Source of the DNA: Rosellinia necatrix
Taxonomy: Eukaryota; Ascomycota; Sordariomycetes; Xylariales; Xylariaceae
Length of the DNA: 64,000 nt
Direction: 5' to 3'
NCBI GenBank assembly: GCA_021209875.1
Contig: JAGYVD010000009.1
Span: forward strand, 2,790,001-2,854,000
Shown here piece by piece: positions 25,371-39,863 of the stretch. The translations under genes and the position numbers were made by a program. The notes under the pieces were generated by a model. It was not told the origin of the DNA and searched no databases. It saw only the letters and a list, made by a program, of their open reading frames with translations. Numbering within the stretch: the first letter of the stretch is position 1; each line of letters starts with the position of its first letter.

Positions 25371-28300
25371 TTTCGGGGGTGGTGGGGAGGAGGTCTGCTG
25401 TTAAGCCTCCAGTCGCCCGTCAAGCAGAGTCAACCAATCAGATCGTTATACCGTGAGTGTAAGCGAGAAATCTATCGTCCAAGTAGCGTCCTCACAACAG
25501 TGACATGGGGTTGCACCGCTGTTGAGCTGCAAAGATGCGAAAGAAAAGTGGCCGTTTAGATGCAAGAGCCAAACACCGGGATTTCACGAACGATCAGACT
25601 GGAGGACAAGGCGAGACAGACGACTGGAGTGGAGAGGATGAATATCGCAAGCATCGTGTGTTCCTGTTTCGGTCGAGGAAACAAGAGTTGGTTTTGGCGG
25701 TAGGTGCAAGCAGCTAGATGTCCATCAAGCTGGCTGCCGCGCTACCTTTTATGTGACGGGGAGTAGGCAGTTAGTTCGGAGGGCTGGGTCGGTGCCGTAG
25801 AAGGAGCAGTAATGAGAGTGGTTGCGACCGAGGTTGTGCCAGAACACTTGGGTTAGATGAGTACGTGATGTGCGTGAACTGATGTGAGTGAGTAACGCGG
25901 GTAGGGGCGGGAATGACAAGCAGGTGGTGTTGGTCGTGTACGTCGGGAGTTGATTATGCAAGGTACCAGCTAACCACGTTCAACTGACTCTGGTCCGCAT
26001 GCGGGTGGTGTAGGTGGTGGGATTGGCGCGTGTTTTTAAAAGGACACTCGAGCTGAGGGTGATAATGACGAATAATTGGTGACCAGCGTCGGTATGACTT
26101 GGGGGGGGGCTCCCGGGCGTGGGATGCGTGAGTCGGCGCGTGTGGAGGCAAGGGGGCAACCGAAGACGGACACAGGTGGCCAGAAGGTTGACTGATGGTG
26201 GTCTCACTTAGTGTTGGTGGTGGCAGCCTTTGGGCGCTGGGCACGCCTGCTCGATGACTCTTATCTCGTGATTAGGTGGCGAAGGCTAGTGGGGCATTAC
26301 CGTAGAGTCCCAGCGATAGTCTGAGGTACAACGGGTTTGGTGGTACAGGTGGTCCAGGCGTTGCTGTGCTGAAGCCTGAAGATAGCGCGCAGACAGGGGA
26401 TCTCGGGCTACCTAGTGGCTAGGTGGCTAGGTGGCTAATTAAGAGAGGAGGGGCCCAGACGGGGCTAGGTGCGGACGAACAGATGACTCCAAGTGGCACA
26501 ACGAAGCAGACCAAAAGAGACAGATCAGAGCTCCGTGACAACCGTGGGAGCCTGGACGACGAATTGACGGAACAGATACTCCTGTTTCAACGCCGGTGGC
26601 AAGTGAAAAAAAAAAATGCAAATAAAGAATTGAGAGGAGAGTGGATCATCCGTGGCAAATATAAAATAAAAGAACAACCGTGAGGATGATGAATTTAGGG
26701 ACACATATATGCAGATAGTAACTTTTCCTGTTTCTTGCTTCTCAACCCTTTTTTGTTTTGTTTCTGTGATTGGTTATATGACTCGGGTGTTTGGCGGGGC
26801 GGGATTTGTGTCTAAATGGATCCTGTGATGGCGAGAGGGGAGGGTAGGGCAAGTATGATGATGGTGATGACGACGATGAGGAGGATGGGTTGCTTTGCGG
26901 TGCATGTGCAAGAGAGTCTTTTGTTGTAGGCGCAAGAGTACAAGTGAATGCCACTGCGGACACAGACAAAGAGACGAGGGAGCGGTGCTTGTTGGGGATG
27001 GCGGTACAGAAGGACAGCAACACAAGGAGGGTTCGAAAAGAGTGATCTGATACACAGATGGCACTCGAGCTGACTTCAAAAAGTCGCCTCTTTTTTTTCG
27101 ATCTTCAAATGTTATAATCGAACATTGCGCCAGCTATGTTCGATGGGAGAGAGGAAAACAGGGGGACGAGGTTGCTGCTCGGGGTACAGACGAGTTTTGA
27201 ACGCTCGAGAGCGCGGGTTACATTGCGGACCCCAAGATAGACGGTCAGGAGAGGATTGATTAGCCAACATGGGATTTGGTGTGTCCCCATCCATAGTACA
27301 TGCATCCATAGTACATGGACGGATGTAGCATCTGTGTGTGTGTGCGCTGTATGTGTCCCCAGCGCCTGTAACATCCTCAGCCACTCACCTCCAAGCTTTC
27401 TTTGAGAACCGCATGTGAATAACTCCACAGCCAGCCCGAAATGGGCAGGGGGATGATAAATAACACGGGATGGTGTATGCATAGATTTATCAAGACAACC
27501 AGATGGCAGCCATTGGGTTAAATGCTTCCCTCTCGAGCACTAAGCAACAGAAAGGGTGGACCTATATCCAAGGACGGGGTGATCCCATCATCAACTGCAT
27601 CAGCTATCACTTAGCGTCATATTATATCTCATGTTCATTGGCCTACTTTGGAGCCCACCACACCATAACCTGTATGAGGAGTGGGTCGAGTGGAACCGTG
27701 GGTGACCACAGCTTCAGCATGCCTGTCGGTATCAACCATAAACAGCTTAGCGTACCTGCGGGATTGCAGCACCATGAGCAACAGCCCCCAGCCACTACGA
27801 CGATAGGGATTTGACTGATGAAAGCCGAGCTTAGTGGGAAGGAAGGTGAGGAGTCATCGATGGTCAAAAATGCCTTCTGTCCTGCCTGTGCCCATCCAGT
27901 TCCTACCGAGAGCAATAACCCCTACACTACTACGACCATGGATGGCTATTACTCAAATCGGCGTGTTGCGTGCATTCACCCATCTCACCAAGGGACCCTC
28001 GTCAAACCACAAGATGCGGTCCACTCCAGGAACCAGAACAACCCCTTTTCAGCGTCAATAAATACAGTACTTTTCCTAACACCTACATGCCGCACGCATC
28101 TCGGATTAATATATATAGAGACAAGCAAGCCTCTATAACATACCTGCATGAAACGGAGACAACAATTAATTCTCCCCGGATACGTGCATATTCATGAGCA
28201 ACTTGCTTCCACGAACAAACATCCAGCTGCATCATTGCAGGGTCGCCTGTCTTGCCTGTCTTGCCGGCCTACCTGCCTACCTGCCTACCTGCCTGCCTAC

Positions 28301-31300
28301 CTGCCTGCCTCAGACATATATTCATCAAAACTATCTACACAAGTAGACAAGGTCAAGTTTAGATAGAAGCCGCTCTAGGCCATTCCAGAAAGCTTCGAAG
28401 CACTGAGGAACCCGGCCATTATCGGGCTGGCTGGCCCAAGCTGATATTGCGACTGGCTTGTTCTCAATATTGGCTTGGAATAAAATACCCTTTTCGGAGG
28501 GTCCGTATTGCTACCACACTTGGCACCATTAGGGGAGACATGATGCGTGTTCCATCACATCAACGTTTCGGAATAGGGGATTGAAACACAGCTCTTGCAT
28601 CCTCGACTGGCATCATTACCGACTGGCTTCACTGCTGCAGCGGGCAGTCCACAGCCTTGACGGGTTTTTCTATACCGATGGTTTCTATATTTGGCCTTGT
28701 AACTTCGCCTTGTCGACTACCTCACTCACTAGGCAGTAATCGGTGCTTTCAGGAAGGCTGTACTGGGTGGAGGTGGTGTGGTGTGCTATCGTGGCGGTAC
28801 ATCTCTCTGCTCATCTCGTCCGTTCATCGGAGAAGGGAACAGAGACCGAACATTGTGCCATTGTCGAGGCTTGTCGACGAGGTAGAATATCAAAATTAAC
28901 TCGCCCTTTGGAAGCCTCGCCTAACTATAACCCCTTCTAGTCTAGGTTGTAAACCCGGTACCAAGGAACCCGCAGCCATGAGCCATCGTTGTGCACCGTC
29001 ATCGACCGCGACAATGCACGTCGTCGGTTGTCAAGAGTCCAGAACCATGGTGCAGCGGGCACACGGCGAGGCCCTCTGGGTTTGTCCTGGGCAACCGTAC
29101 CGATGCAAAACATCCCCGCGCGTGCAATGTTAGATTTAACTTTGCATTGCCCGTATGTCTTCGGCAAGCTCTCACGAGTATAGATGCAGGTCCTGGGGGT
29201 GTCGAGCCGCCGCCATCTTCCCCCACTATGCCATGGCTAGGAGGCAGAGAGATGACGGTTGAGATGTGGGATCCAAAATAACGGACGTATTTGGGGCTCC
29301 CCTCCCAGCCCCCTCGCATTCTACAGAAACCAAGCAGTGTAACACACCGCTCTGCGTGTCGATTATGATAAGTCTAGGCAGCCGGTGGGTTCCAAGGTTC
29401 TGATCATCGTTGCCTTATTAGTAGGTAGTTATCGTAAGGCATAAATGACCGTCAATCAGCAATGCAAAAGCACCCGAAGTAGACCAACAGCCTGCGAATC
29501 CAACCTGGACACATCAGGCGAAGAGGTGACTTAGATGAAGCCAGAGGGGACCGAGTCGATGGCCACCCGTGATGGCCACCCGCGATGGCCACCCGCGATG
29601 GCGAATGACGGCGTATCACAGGGTTCGGATTCCCTTGTCTGCAACCTGTTTAGCCTCTCTCACGACCATCCTCGCTATAACCAATGGGGTCGCCGGAGTG
29701 GCTCTTTCGCTTGCAGCCCAAATCACGATGACTCAACTCGACCAGCTCAGCTGGTGTCCCATACCCTCCCGCCATCCTTCGGACCAACAACTCACTGCTA
29801 CAATTTTCTGCCCATCTACAGTAGGAATGGCGCGGGATCGGAGGGGCAACCCTCAACCCTCAACCTCAACGCAACCTTCTCACCGATCCAACATGAACTC
29901 GAGAAATGACCAACGCTTTCAACTCTAAATCATCTTACCACGCCTCGCTGATGCATCGCGTCACACGGTTGGGGTCCCAACTCAAGGTGACCGTCGCTTA
30001 CCAAAGCGACGTCTATTTAGTAGATTAAAAAGTGTCACAACCTAGCCTATTACCCAAATTCGCCGCCCAACAAAAAATAATAAAAAAAATAAAAATAATA
30101 AAAAAATAATAATAATAATAGAAATAAAACAATAAGCGCTGAGAGCCGATCTCAGTTTTCGAGTCACGTACACACAAGGTAGGTAGGCTGGGGACAATTA
30201 CTTCTTACACCAGGAGCGGCGTCGCAGACCGCGGCTTACAATGTCTCCATTCACTGCGCGACCGCTTATGCATCTTAATACCCAAATGCCAAACTCACCT
30301 AAATCGACTGAAGATGCCACGCATCTAAAGCTCCGCATTCTCCCGGTCATCTAATGCAAACCCGTTAACTAACCGCCCCCATCCACCCCAAGGGCGAGCC
30401 GCAAAACGATTAATAATTGAGACGCGGTATCGATAATCTAGCTAATTGGCCGTTTTTCGGAAATTGCTCGGTTTGGGAAGACACAAGCTATGCCATGACC
30501 CGAGCCAGTAATCAGTTGTAGGCCCTGAGGTCCTCTTCCTATTGGACATAACTTTCGGCCTCTGCGGTCTATAACTACATGTTAGGCAACTTTTTTGTTA
30601 CAAAAAAAAACTTTGCGCTTTTGCCTTTAGATGTCGCAGCCATGTGCTGAGCATTACGTTATCCCATCCCGATACGTATTTCCGTTGAGGAGGGGAGAGA
30701 GACAAGGGACGTCGGGAAACTAGGATATTTAAGGTGTCCAACGTTGATTTGCTTGACGGACGGGTGCATAAATTTCATGTTGCCAAGGCAGCGCTTGAAC
30801 TGTTTCCTCAAGCCGGTCGCTTATAGCCAATAAAACACCACGATAAGGTCAGCATGAGTAATAATGCCCAAATGACAACTCCCATATCATCGCTGATGGT
30901 GCCCTCTTAGCCCTTCACTGGCCCTACGCGCTGACAAGCCAGATGGGGCCAACAGGTCATTTTCGGCCGGAAGTCGGAATTCTCCCTTCTATTCAATACT
31001 TCCCTACGTTACGACAACGACAGCGACAATAACAACAACAACAATAATAACCACAACACGTAGTTAGGGAAAGATTAGAAGATTCTGAGATGCTACCCAT
31101 GAGTGCCGTGATGTTGATCGTCAGTGGTCACAGTGGCGAGTCCGAGACAGCCATGCTGGGGCTAGCCAATCAAACTGGTGTCATGGGTCGGCGAGATGCG
31201 ATTCCAGGGATCTAACTCAGACAACATCGCTCTGCATTTCCGGTGCATTGCTACTTAGCACGGGTCGTGAACCGTGGGCCACGGCCAAACCGGACATACG

Positions 31301-34300
31301 CTACGTCGTCTACACCATAGTATGGATACGAACCACGCCGAGTGAATGTCTGATGAGTAGGTGGCAGTTGGCCTCTTTCTGGATGCGGGACGTCCGCGTT
31401 CACTGGGCTTGCTCGGGGTTCGTCGCGCGCGTATTCCGGGGGCTTGCAAGGCTCAGCCACCTGTCGCGTCTGATGGCGGGGTGGACAGCGAGCACTGCCA
31501 TCTCCGGGTACCTGAAATTGCGCGTCGCAGAGCGGGCATCAGTCCGTCACCCGTGACCCATTGGTAACATCTTCCCCCCCAAACCCCTCCATTTACCATA
31601 TCGGCCCTGATCGTCATGCTTCACCTAAAGCCCGATCCGTAAGGCCGCCGACTACGTAAGTGATGCCGGCTCTCGCCGTTCCCGAGGATTCTGAGGGGGG
31701 GCCCAGGCCAAACCAGACAGGACTCGCGCCCCTCCAAGATTCCTCCATCGTCCGTCGTGCCATATGCCTCGAGAGCCGTGGCCAAAGTAAAGCGTTTCCA
31801 TTACAAAGCAAACCAGGTGTGTGACCGGCAGCGTCGGGGACACACCCGTACTTAGGATTGCAATGGCCCAGAAATTAGCTCGTAATAAGCAAAGGGCCGC
31901 GATGGCCGATGGGAAATTCAACCGTCCAGCAAACAGCTGCACAAGCACGGTAGTACTGTGTTCCCTCACCAGTCTTTTGACTTTCGTCTTGGTTTTAATT
32001 TTACTTTTGACTTCCAACTTCTGACTTGCCACCGCCGACTACTCTTGTTGTCATCGGGCGATTGTACTTATTATTATCCGGGACGCCGATCGGTGTTTCT
32101 CGCTCCGGCTCCTTGCCAATGGGTTGTTTAACCGTAGTAGGCATGGTCATATCATTGATACATAAATCGTCACGAGCTGCGAGACAAAGTTTCAACATTA
32201 TCAAAGTGCTCAAGGGTGTCGCGGCCCATACGTAGACCATGGCCGTACAGATACATACCTGCGTGCTTACCCGGAACATAGAATCAGACGGACCATGGAA
32301 TGGACACCAACCAGGAGACTTGCGCAAGCCTATATCGCGGACGCGGAAATTCCTACACATCCCTTCTAGGTATCTGTGACCATTATTAATTTATAGGCAG
32401 TCAGTTTACGTATTCACACACTTGAGGAACCAAGAATCGGACCATGTCGGACCCAGCTGCAAACCTGAGGAAGTGTTTGGAGTTGACCAAAGCCGTGCCC
32501 TTCTAGAAAGGTTCGATACCAAGTCTACTTGTACTTATACCAAGATACCTACCTAGGTAGTCAGCCAACACACACCTTGGTCCTCACAATCCGAATCCTC
32601 CACAAATCCTGCCATGGCGGTCTGCACAATCACCTACATACCTGCCTAGTCTAGACGCCTTTAGACCAGTCTACGTGACAAGCATTGATGTGATCGATGT
32701 GGTCGTCTCAATGACAAACTGCCATCGGTGTTCCCTATTCCATCGTGATTGGCGGCACGCCACGAGCTTATGGAGGACACCAATCACGGTCCGATCCCAG
32801 CAAACGAACCCCGCGCGAGGTTTATCTCGATCGCAAACCTCATTGGACGGGGATGCTCTGCTCTCTTCTTATGCTTCCTTTCTTGTCAGCTTGCCTGCGC
32901 GAACCTCGTCTGGTTGCAGCCCCCTCTCTTCGCCGGCAGATGTCCGTTGGCCGCGGGACCGGGCGGATGTGGGATGTGAGAGAATATTGACGTGATCCTC
33001 ACGCTCGGTGAATTGGATTCAGGTCTGCGGATTAGTGCCAAACAATGTACGTAGTACGTGGTATAGCAAGCATACTTGTAGTTAGTTAGCCAGCCTGTTC
33101 GTTAAGCAACCTCTCGGCAGACTCTCAGCCTGGCCATGCGACAGCCTTAGTCGATAAGGAGAAGTACAATAATATAACTACCTGTTATATGCAGTTGTAC
33201 ATGTATGGTATAAAGCCACATGGCCCCTGAACGATCCTGCCTTGAGAGCTCGCGGGTGAGGCAGGCAGGCAGGCAGGCAGGCAGCAATGTCTAAAGCCAA
33301 CACACCCAATCTCCAATAACTACTTACTTAGTGTACCTGGGTAGGTCACGTACAGTGCCGCAGTTCCCACATGGGTTCCAGATAGCTACGGCCAGATCTG
33401 TGTAATCATCGATCTCCCAAATAGATAGCAGTTCACTAGGTACCTAGGTAGTCTATAGGCACTGTGCCACCAAAAGGGAGTAATGAAAGCCACCCAGTCC
33501 GCCGGATCCGGCGGCGCCTGCGATACTGTTGCGCAAGTGCAATCTGATGTCCCATTCATCCTACTTGTAGGTAGTGTAACATGTAACACATTAGGTACTT
33601 TATATATGTATGTACCTATCTAGGGTAAGTAACAAGTAGATACCTAGTACTAACCTTCAGCCGACAGGGCATCCGACCCGCCAATAGCAGCCAACATATT
33701 CCATACGAAGAAGTAGTTAGGTAGTGTATTTCTAACATGTGTCACCACCCTCGTCGCATCTCCGGTCTACACTAGTGAACGACCGCCGCAGTGGGCATTA
33801 AAATAAATAAACAAATAAATAAATAAATAAAGGACCCATCGACAAGAGGAACAAACAGCCTTCCGTAGCCCCCAAGGCAGGCCAGCTCAAGGCAGGCCAG
33901 CCAGCTGCTGCCGCTGCCGCTGCCGGGTCGGGCGGGCTTACATATTTCCCTCCCTTCCAGCCTACCCGGAGCCTCCCAAGCCCCAACCAACGACGTGGAT
34001 AAGACGAGCTGCCACCCTCGGAGCGCCTATCTACAAGTAACCATGCGCTTCCCTTCACGGCTATTGATAGAGTCGTTGACCAAGCCAAGTGCAACAGGGC
34101 TTGGGCATGTATGTCCCTGTACGTATGTACGAATGTATGTATGAATCTATGTATGGATGTATGTACACTCCTCGACGTTCCCTTACTAGTGCATCACAAT
34201 CCCGACCAACAGGGCTGGATCCTTCAGCCTAGGTCAAGCCTAGAAAGTGGCAGCCCTGGTGGCGACCCGGTGAATAATACTACACTAAGTGGGCATAGTT

Positions 34301-35003
34301 AGCGTAGTCGCGTCAAACCGTCTCCCCTTCGCTGCCTTCCCGCCGTCGTCGCGCGAGGTCTCCCGCCACGTCTACGTCACGGGACGCATCGCCAGCACAG
34401 AGAAAGCCGAGCGACGTGTTTTGTCTCCGCAGGGGATCCCCGGATTGTGGCAACCGCGGTGGCGGGGCAACGCAGGCCACGTGAACGCCCGTCGACTCTT
34501 CCTCTTTCCTTCTCCATCTATCGTTCACAAACCCAACTGATGAACTAAACCAACCTAGCTGATTACATACTCCTATTTTTGCTGAGTCTCCTTCGCGTCC
34601 CGACAGCACACGCGCGCCACGATGCGCGCCATGCCCGCTCCCAGCCCCCGTCACTCTCCGTGTCAGGGTCTCCCAGAGAACTCGAGCGCATCACGCGATC
34701 GCATGACTCCGAGGACGCGCGACCGACACAGGGTCGGTCCGGCTAACCCCGGCTGAAAAGCCCGACGCGGCCGACGAGGAGCGGCGAGGGAAACAACGTG
34801 TTCAGCATGGCGGTTAGGGCCATTGCGGCAAATATTGAATTTTCGCCCATCATGGAACTTGCTGGTGATCACGGTCCCGTGCTCCTTGTTCTCAGCCAAG
34901 CAATAGGACCTCACCTTACACGGCGGCTGAATAAGCCACCACGCCGCAAGCGGAGCCGAATATGTACCAGGATTTAAAATTGTGGACTCGATAGGCTATT
35001 AAC

Positions 35004-35038
<35 letters not shown>

Positions 35039-37022
35039 AGGGTTTTCTTTTCTGCGCACCGCCTAATTCACAACAGCTGACGAAGGCCCATGGCAGCCTG
35101 CTCTCGGGTCCCAGCCGGGTATCACCCTCTCGCCGCCCAATCGTTCGAGATCGAGGAGGATTCGGATAGGACGCGGAGTGGGAGGTAGGGCAAGCTAATA
35201 TGTCATCTCATCGTCACGCCAACAACTCTAGGGCAATGCTTCCCACGGGCGCTCACGAGATAAATGAGTTAGTCAGGATCGTCGTCACCCGCGACGATCG
35301 ATCTTGGCCGACAAGTGCAATATATCGCGATCACGGTCGGGTTCCATAACCTAGAGCCAAGCAGTGACCAGCATCGGGTTGAGTCATCAGCTTTGCTGCG
35401 GGTTCGGGCGCTGGGGAAGTACGATTGTCACCCAGTGCAATTTTCGATAACCGGTAGAACGACCGGGTCGGAGTCAGGGATGTTGCTGACCTTAGTTGAG
35501 CCATATTGATGACTATCGACGAGAATGTAACGTGGCGATAACTGGACCCAGACGGAGCACCGGGAGCGCGGCAGCGTGGCTCTCGATGGGGATTGATCCA
35601 AATCGTGTAGCCACGCCGCATTAGCATCACGTCCGTGAAAGGGAGATGGAATGAGTCAAGGGAGAGTGTGCGACTTATGACTTATGTGTGACACACGTCG
35701 TGACGAGGCTCCTACCTGACATGTCACACCGCGGCCTCTAGCATTGCACACAAAATGGAAAATTCCCGTCTTACTACCCCAGTTATGCCATGATCCGATG
35801 ACGATTAAGTTAGGCTTCCACTGGCGTTGTTTGAGGATAGTAGTTAGACATGATAAATATTATGCCTCACGTGGCGATATTATAGGCTGCCATACTCTCA
35901 TGGGCTAGGGATGCCTCTAAATTATGCACCTTGAAACAAGCCACTACTACTACTACTACTACTACTGCAACCATAATACTGAGCCTAAACTCTCACCGCA
36001 TGCGTGCACATGGTCACTATATATATTAACAGCATGTTATTCATCCCCACGTGACTTGGGCATCCCAATTTTGGCGCAGAGATTTATACACTTAATAACC
36101 AATATTGCACCTTGAGAAAACGAAAGGGGAAAGAAAAAAAAAAGGAAAAACTCCACATCAGGACGAAATAAAGGTTCCATCATACTAACGGCATAACTAT
36201 CTAGCGGTACCCCATAACAGGTATGAATAATTAACATATAATATTGGTCTTTGCCTGATGTTATCTTAACAGGATCTAAGGTGGTTTGTTATCATGTTCC
36301 ATGTACTTGATAGTACGTCTGAACCTACCGCTAAGCACACTGGTTTATACCTAGATATCTTCACTTATGGTAACAGTTTCTAATAACAATAGCCAATATC
36401 GCGAGACTACTTTACCAAAACTAACTATCTGGTTCGTACATACTTATACATGCTGTGGACAAAAAGCATAACGAGCTCAGTTAGATTCTCACCAGAGCTA
36501 CGTCTTGGGCGTGTTAAAATATGCCTCCCAAGATGCTGGCTAATATCGTAAGCCCTCTCGCTCTGCGACTTACCTTCGACCCTGTGGAGGAGCTTTATCG
36601 CGTGTTGGTGCCTGGCCCAAGACTTCAGCAACGACAGCTAAAGATTATCTAATATACATATGTTGCGGGGTACCATATATACTGTTAATTCCAACTGGGA
36701 TTAACGGCGTTGTTTTCCTGTCATAACTTATTGATAAGAACCCCGTAGATTCGGTAACTGGGTAATATCTTGAATTGAGGCATCCTGTGTGCTAAATGAA
36801 GTCAAGCTGAATTGCCTGGTCTCACTGATTGTTCGAGTTTCGTATAAGCGAGGCATCTTGCTATTAAAATATGGAAACCTCCCGGAGTAGGTTGCCCTTC
36901 TTGTCTGCCTAGGTGATAGGTACTTGACGCATAATACATTTCCCCGTAGAATCACCAAGTGCCGATACTAAAGGTGTGTTATAGTGTCCTAAGTACCGTA
37001 GCGAGACGGATACGACCATTAC
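25371..37022. other. Long (11.6 kb) region without a supportable gene
   Basis: No frame here shows a recognisable domain, consistent splice structure or length above about 125 residues. The first kilobase must hold the cyclin promoter. Contents I can see: CTGCCTAC-type repeats at 28248-28310, a 13-base GATGGCCACCCGC tandem at about 29560-29600, an A/T trinucleotide stretch at 30073-30130, a GGCA run near 33258-33287, an AAAT repeat at 33802-33832, a GA run at 35005-35042 and TACCTAGGTA palindromes at 32560-32569 and 33441-33450. Base composition looks like ordinary host DNA, with no RIP signature. Confidence 0.5.
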
Positions 37023-38854
37023 CTACGATGATGTGCGGCTTAGGCGTCGTCTACGCAGCCAAGTTGTCACGCCACCAGCTGCCATATTACCACTCCCTTC
37101 ACTCTGTATGTAACCTGCCGCCCGCTGCCGAACTCTCAAGACAACACTCAGATGCTCCATTTGCAACTTCTTTTCTTCACTGTTGGCCAACATAAGAGCT
37201 GTCTTTACCGAGCTCTTGATTTCACGGCCATTCAGCCTCTGTCGACTGAGCTCGTCGATGTCAGCGTCACAGAGTTCATGGCGCCCACCCAATCTATTGG
37301 TAAAATTCGACCACACCTCGCGTCGTGCGGCCTGATCCAAGGCATCAAAAGGGACGATGAGGTCGATCCTCGATTCAAATGCCGCATCAATCGTCGCTAC
37401 TCGGTTAGTCGTCAGGAATAGAATCCCTTTGTAATATTCGAGCAGACGGAGGAATGCTGAAAGAAGAAGTCAGGTTAAGCATGTTGTTTTTCGAGTGTCT
37501 AGACTCTAGCATACCTGAAACAATTTCATTGCGTTCCAGACTGTCTGTCTTACGAGCTTCGAGGAAGACATCAGCCTCGTCAATGAGCATGACGGCCTTC
37601 CAAAGCGCGCACATTTCCAAAGCCTCTTTCAGAGAGCTCTCAACGCTCTCCGCATCTGTGCCCAGATCACAGGCACTCAGCGTATATAACGGAGCTCTCG
37701 TCCGCTCCGCGACTAAACCTTTCGTCAGCAACTTTCTATCACGATAACATAACTTCTATCTGTACCTGACTCTGCTGTCAGAGTCTTCCCTACCCCCGGA
37801 GGCCCGCATAAGAGGAGGATGAAACTCTTCCCTGTCATATTGTTAGCAGCGAGAAAGAAACTTCCGCAAGCCAGACCTTTTCGAGCTACCTTTTCCGGTA
37901 ATGAAATCATCGAAGCCGGTCTCTTCGATCTGCTTCTGCCTCGCAAAAGCTAATATCAACCGCTTCCGATCTTCTTGCATAGCGAGTTGATCGAATGCCT
38001 CATCATTCCATGCAATATTTTTAAGAGAACCGACGTGTACGTCGACTAGAAACCGTCAGCAATTACACGTAAATTAACTTCGCATTTTTCTCACTCCATT
38101 TTTTGCCCCGCACGTCGAAGCTCTTCATCGTAGGCATGCAGAGGAGGCATTCATTATCGGTGAGCGGGCTGAGATCTTCACTACGCTCGCTATGAATCGA
38201 TCGAACCATTCCTGCCTGGGGAGACGAGGGCGATAGCCCCTGTATAGCAGCATCGGCATAACCCTCAGAATATGGATTGTATTCATTAGCCGACGATCGG
38301 TCACCTAGCCTCTTATACACGGGAACACGGTTATCGTGGAATCTGTAATATGCGTAGTTATCGACGATAACTCTCTGTGGCGCCAATGCCACTTGTCAGT
38401 AAGCGAACAGGAAAAAACTGCAGATATCACAACGATTTCTCACCTGGGTCGCATTGAAGTGCTTTCTAGCCATGAAAAAGCATCCTCTCAAACTTTCGAA
38501 TGTTCGACCCCTTTGAACCAATCTCTCTTTCAGCTTTTCGGGGTCAGGGTTGTAAGAAAGTGGGTGGATCCTGATGTCAGTCAATTTCTTAAATCCATCG
38601 TACTTTGGGATTCCGTAAGTCAGCTGTTTATAGCCAGTATAAGAACCGTTCCAATCTACCACTTCAAGGGTCAGCTGATAATAGGGCGGATCATCCCATC
38701 GGCTTTCGATCGACTCGATTTCAACGATCCTGACAGCTAATATCTCGTCGTTTTCGTCTTCTGGGCTTGAGATTGCTATTTCTCCAGGCTGATATATTGT
38801 CCACAAGCGCGTCCATTCCATAAGACCCGTTGCTCTAGATTCCTTCGCCGCGTA
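37023..38854 (-). pseudogene. C-terminal half of an ankyrin-DUF7025-AAA ATPase gene, severed by a retrotransposon
   Basis: Six exons join in frame for 514 residues: 38854-38444, 38374-38095, 38045-37890, 37831-37766, 37712-37515 and 37456-37023. The first exons encode a DUF7025-like region (MEWTRLWTIYQPGEI...VERL-type ending RLVQRGRTFESL). Then follow RVIVDNYAYY, LTDNECLLCMPT and the linker GSLKNIAWNDEAFDQL...DDFITGKGK. The AAA module has Walker A GPPGVGKT, TAESVAERTRAPLY, Walker B AVMLIDEADVFLEAR and LTTNRVATIDAAFESRIDL. No stop or frameshift interrupts it. It lacks the N-terminus that family members carry, and its first exon opens at an acceptor only 26 bases from the LTR edge at 38880. The missing part lies beyond the element at 47154-47990. 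Substrate unknown; members are poorly characterised fungal ATPases. Confidence 0.85.
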
Positions 38855-38879
38855 CTAGATAGGACTCTATAACATTTTC

Positions 38880-39041
38880 TGTCACAGAACTAGTTCTAAC
38901 CTAAGGACCCCACTAGGGCACGGGCCAGAATACTATATATAAAAGAAGCGAGTAGCTGGCGACTAATTAAGCGAGAAGTTTTTTTTTTTTATATAATAAT
39001 ATAAGTTATTTTTAGAACTACTAGCAGTAAAAACTGTAATA
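38880..39041 (+). repeat. Left LTR (outer part unmutated, inner part RIP-mutated)
   Basis: 162 bp, aligned without gaps to the right LTR at an offset of 8,111. Up to 38975 this copy keeps C/G where the right copy has T/A (28 sites). From 38983 on the relation reverses (7 sites). Confidence 0.93.
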
Positions 39042-39744
39042 ATTTATTATATTTACTTATAAAATTTATAAAACTTTAGCTATGTTACTGCTTTAAACTA
39101 AACAAATTGCTACAAACTATATTTAAGCTTTAAAACTTGCTTTTTGTTTACAGCCTATTGTTTTACTATCGCTATATTATTATTAAAGTTAAGCTTTAAC
39201 CTAACATTTATTAATATATTAGTTTTTTTAAAATATATTACGTTTATTTTGCTATAAAAATTTTTAAACCTATAATAAAACGTTAATAACGTTATATTAA
39301 TAAAAGTTTTAATAAACTATATTAGTTTTAATTAAAACGCGCAAGTTTAGCTAAAAATAGTACTTTAGTTTTTAAAAACTAAAATTATTAATTTAATCGT
39401 AAAAAATGTGAATTAATAGCAACAACTTAATAACGCGCTAGCAGAACAAATTAAATATTAAACCGACGTAATTATATAATTAAACTTTTAAATTAATATT
39501 ATATTACTATAAAATCTACAGCTAATAAGCGTTAAAATAACGTTGTATTAATTTTAAGCTAGCAAGCTACTGTTTTTTAATAAGTTAAAAACTAACTTAT
39601 TTAAATAATAAATTAAATATATTAATTAACGATCACTAATATATATTAAACTAACGTTTAATTAAACTATATTTTTTATTTTGTTTAATAAAATATTATA
39701 TATATGCTTATAACTTGAAAAAATAATATATGTTTATATTTAAA

Positions 39745-39863
39745 TGCTACAGAAAAGGATGGGGACCAACTGGTTAGTTGGCTGTTCAGGTATTACAGGC
39801 TAAGTAGGGCCACTTATTTCTGTCTATTTTCTATTTAGTTCTTACCCCTGGCATACTGTAGCA
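39745..39863. repeat. TRIM-like element, left 119-bp terminal repeat
   Basis: Starts TGCTACAGAAAAGG and ends ACTGTAGCA. One base differs from the right copy. Confidence 0.93.

Noticed and set aside
28248..28312. CTGCCTAC repeats as a possible CRISPR-like array
   Set aside because: Units are 4-8 bases with no spacers; it is a microsatellite, and the organism is a eukaryote.
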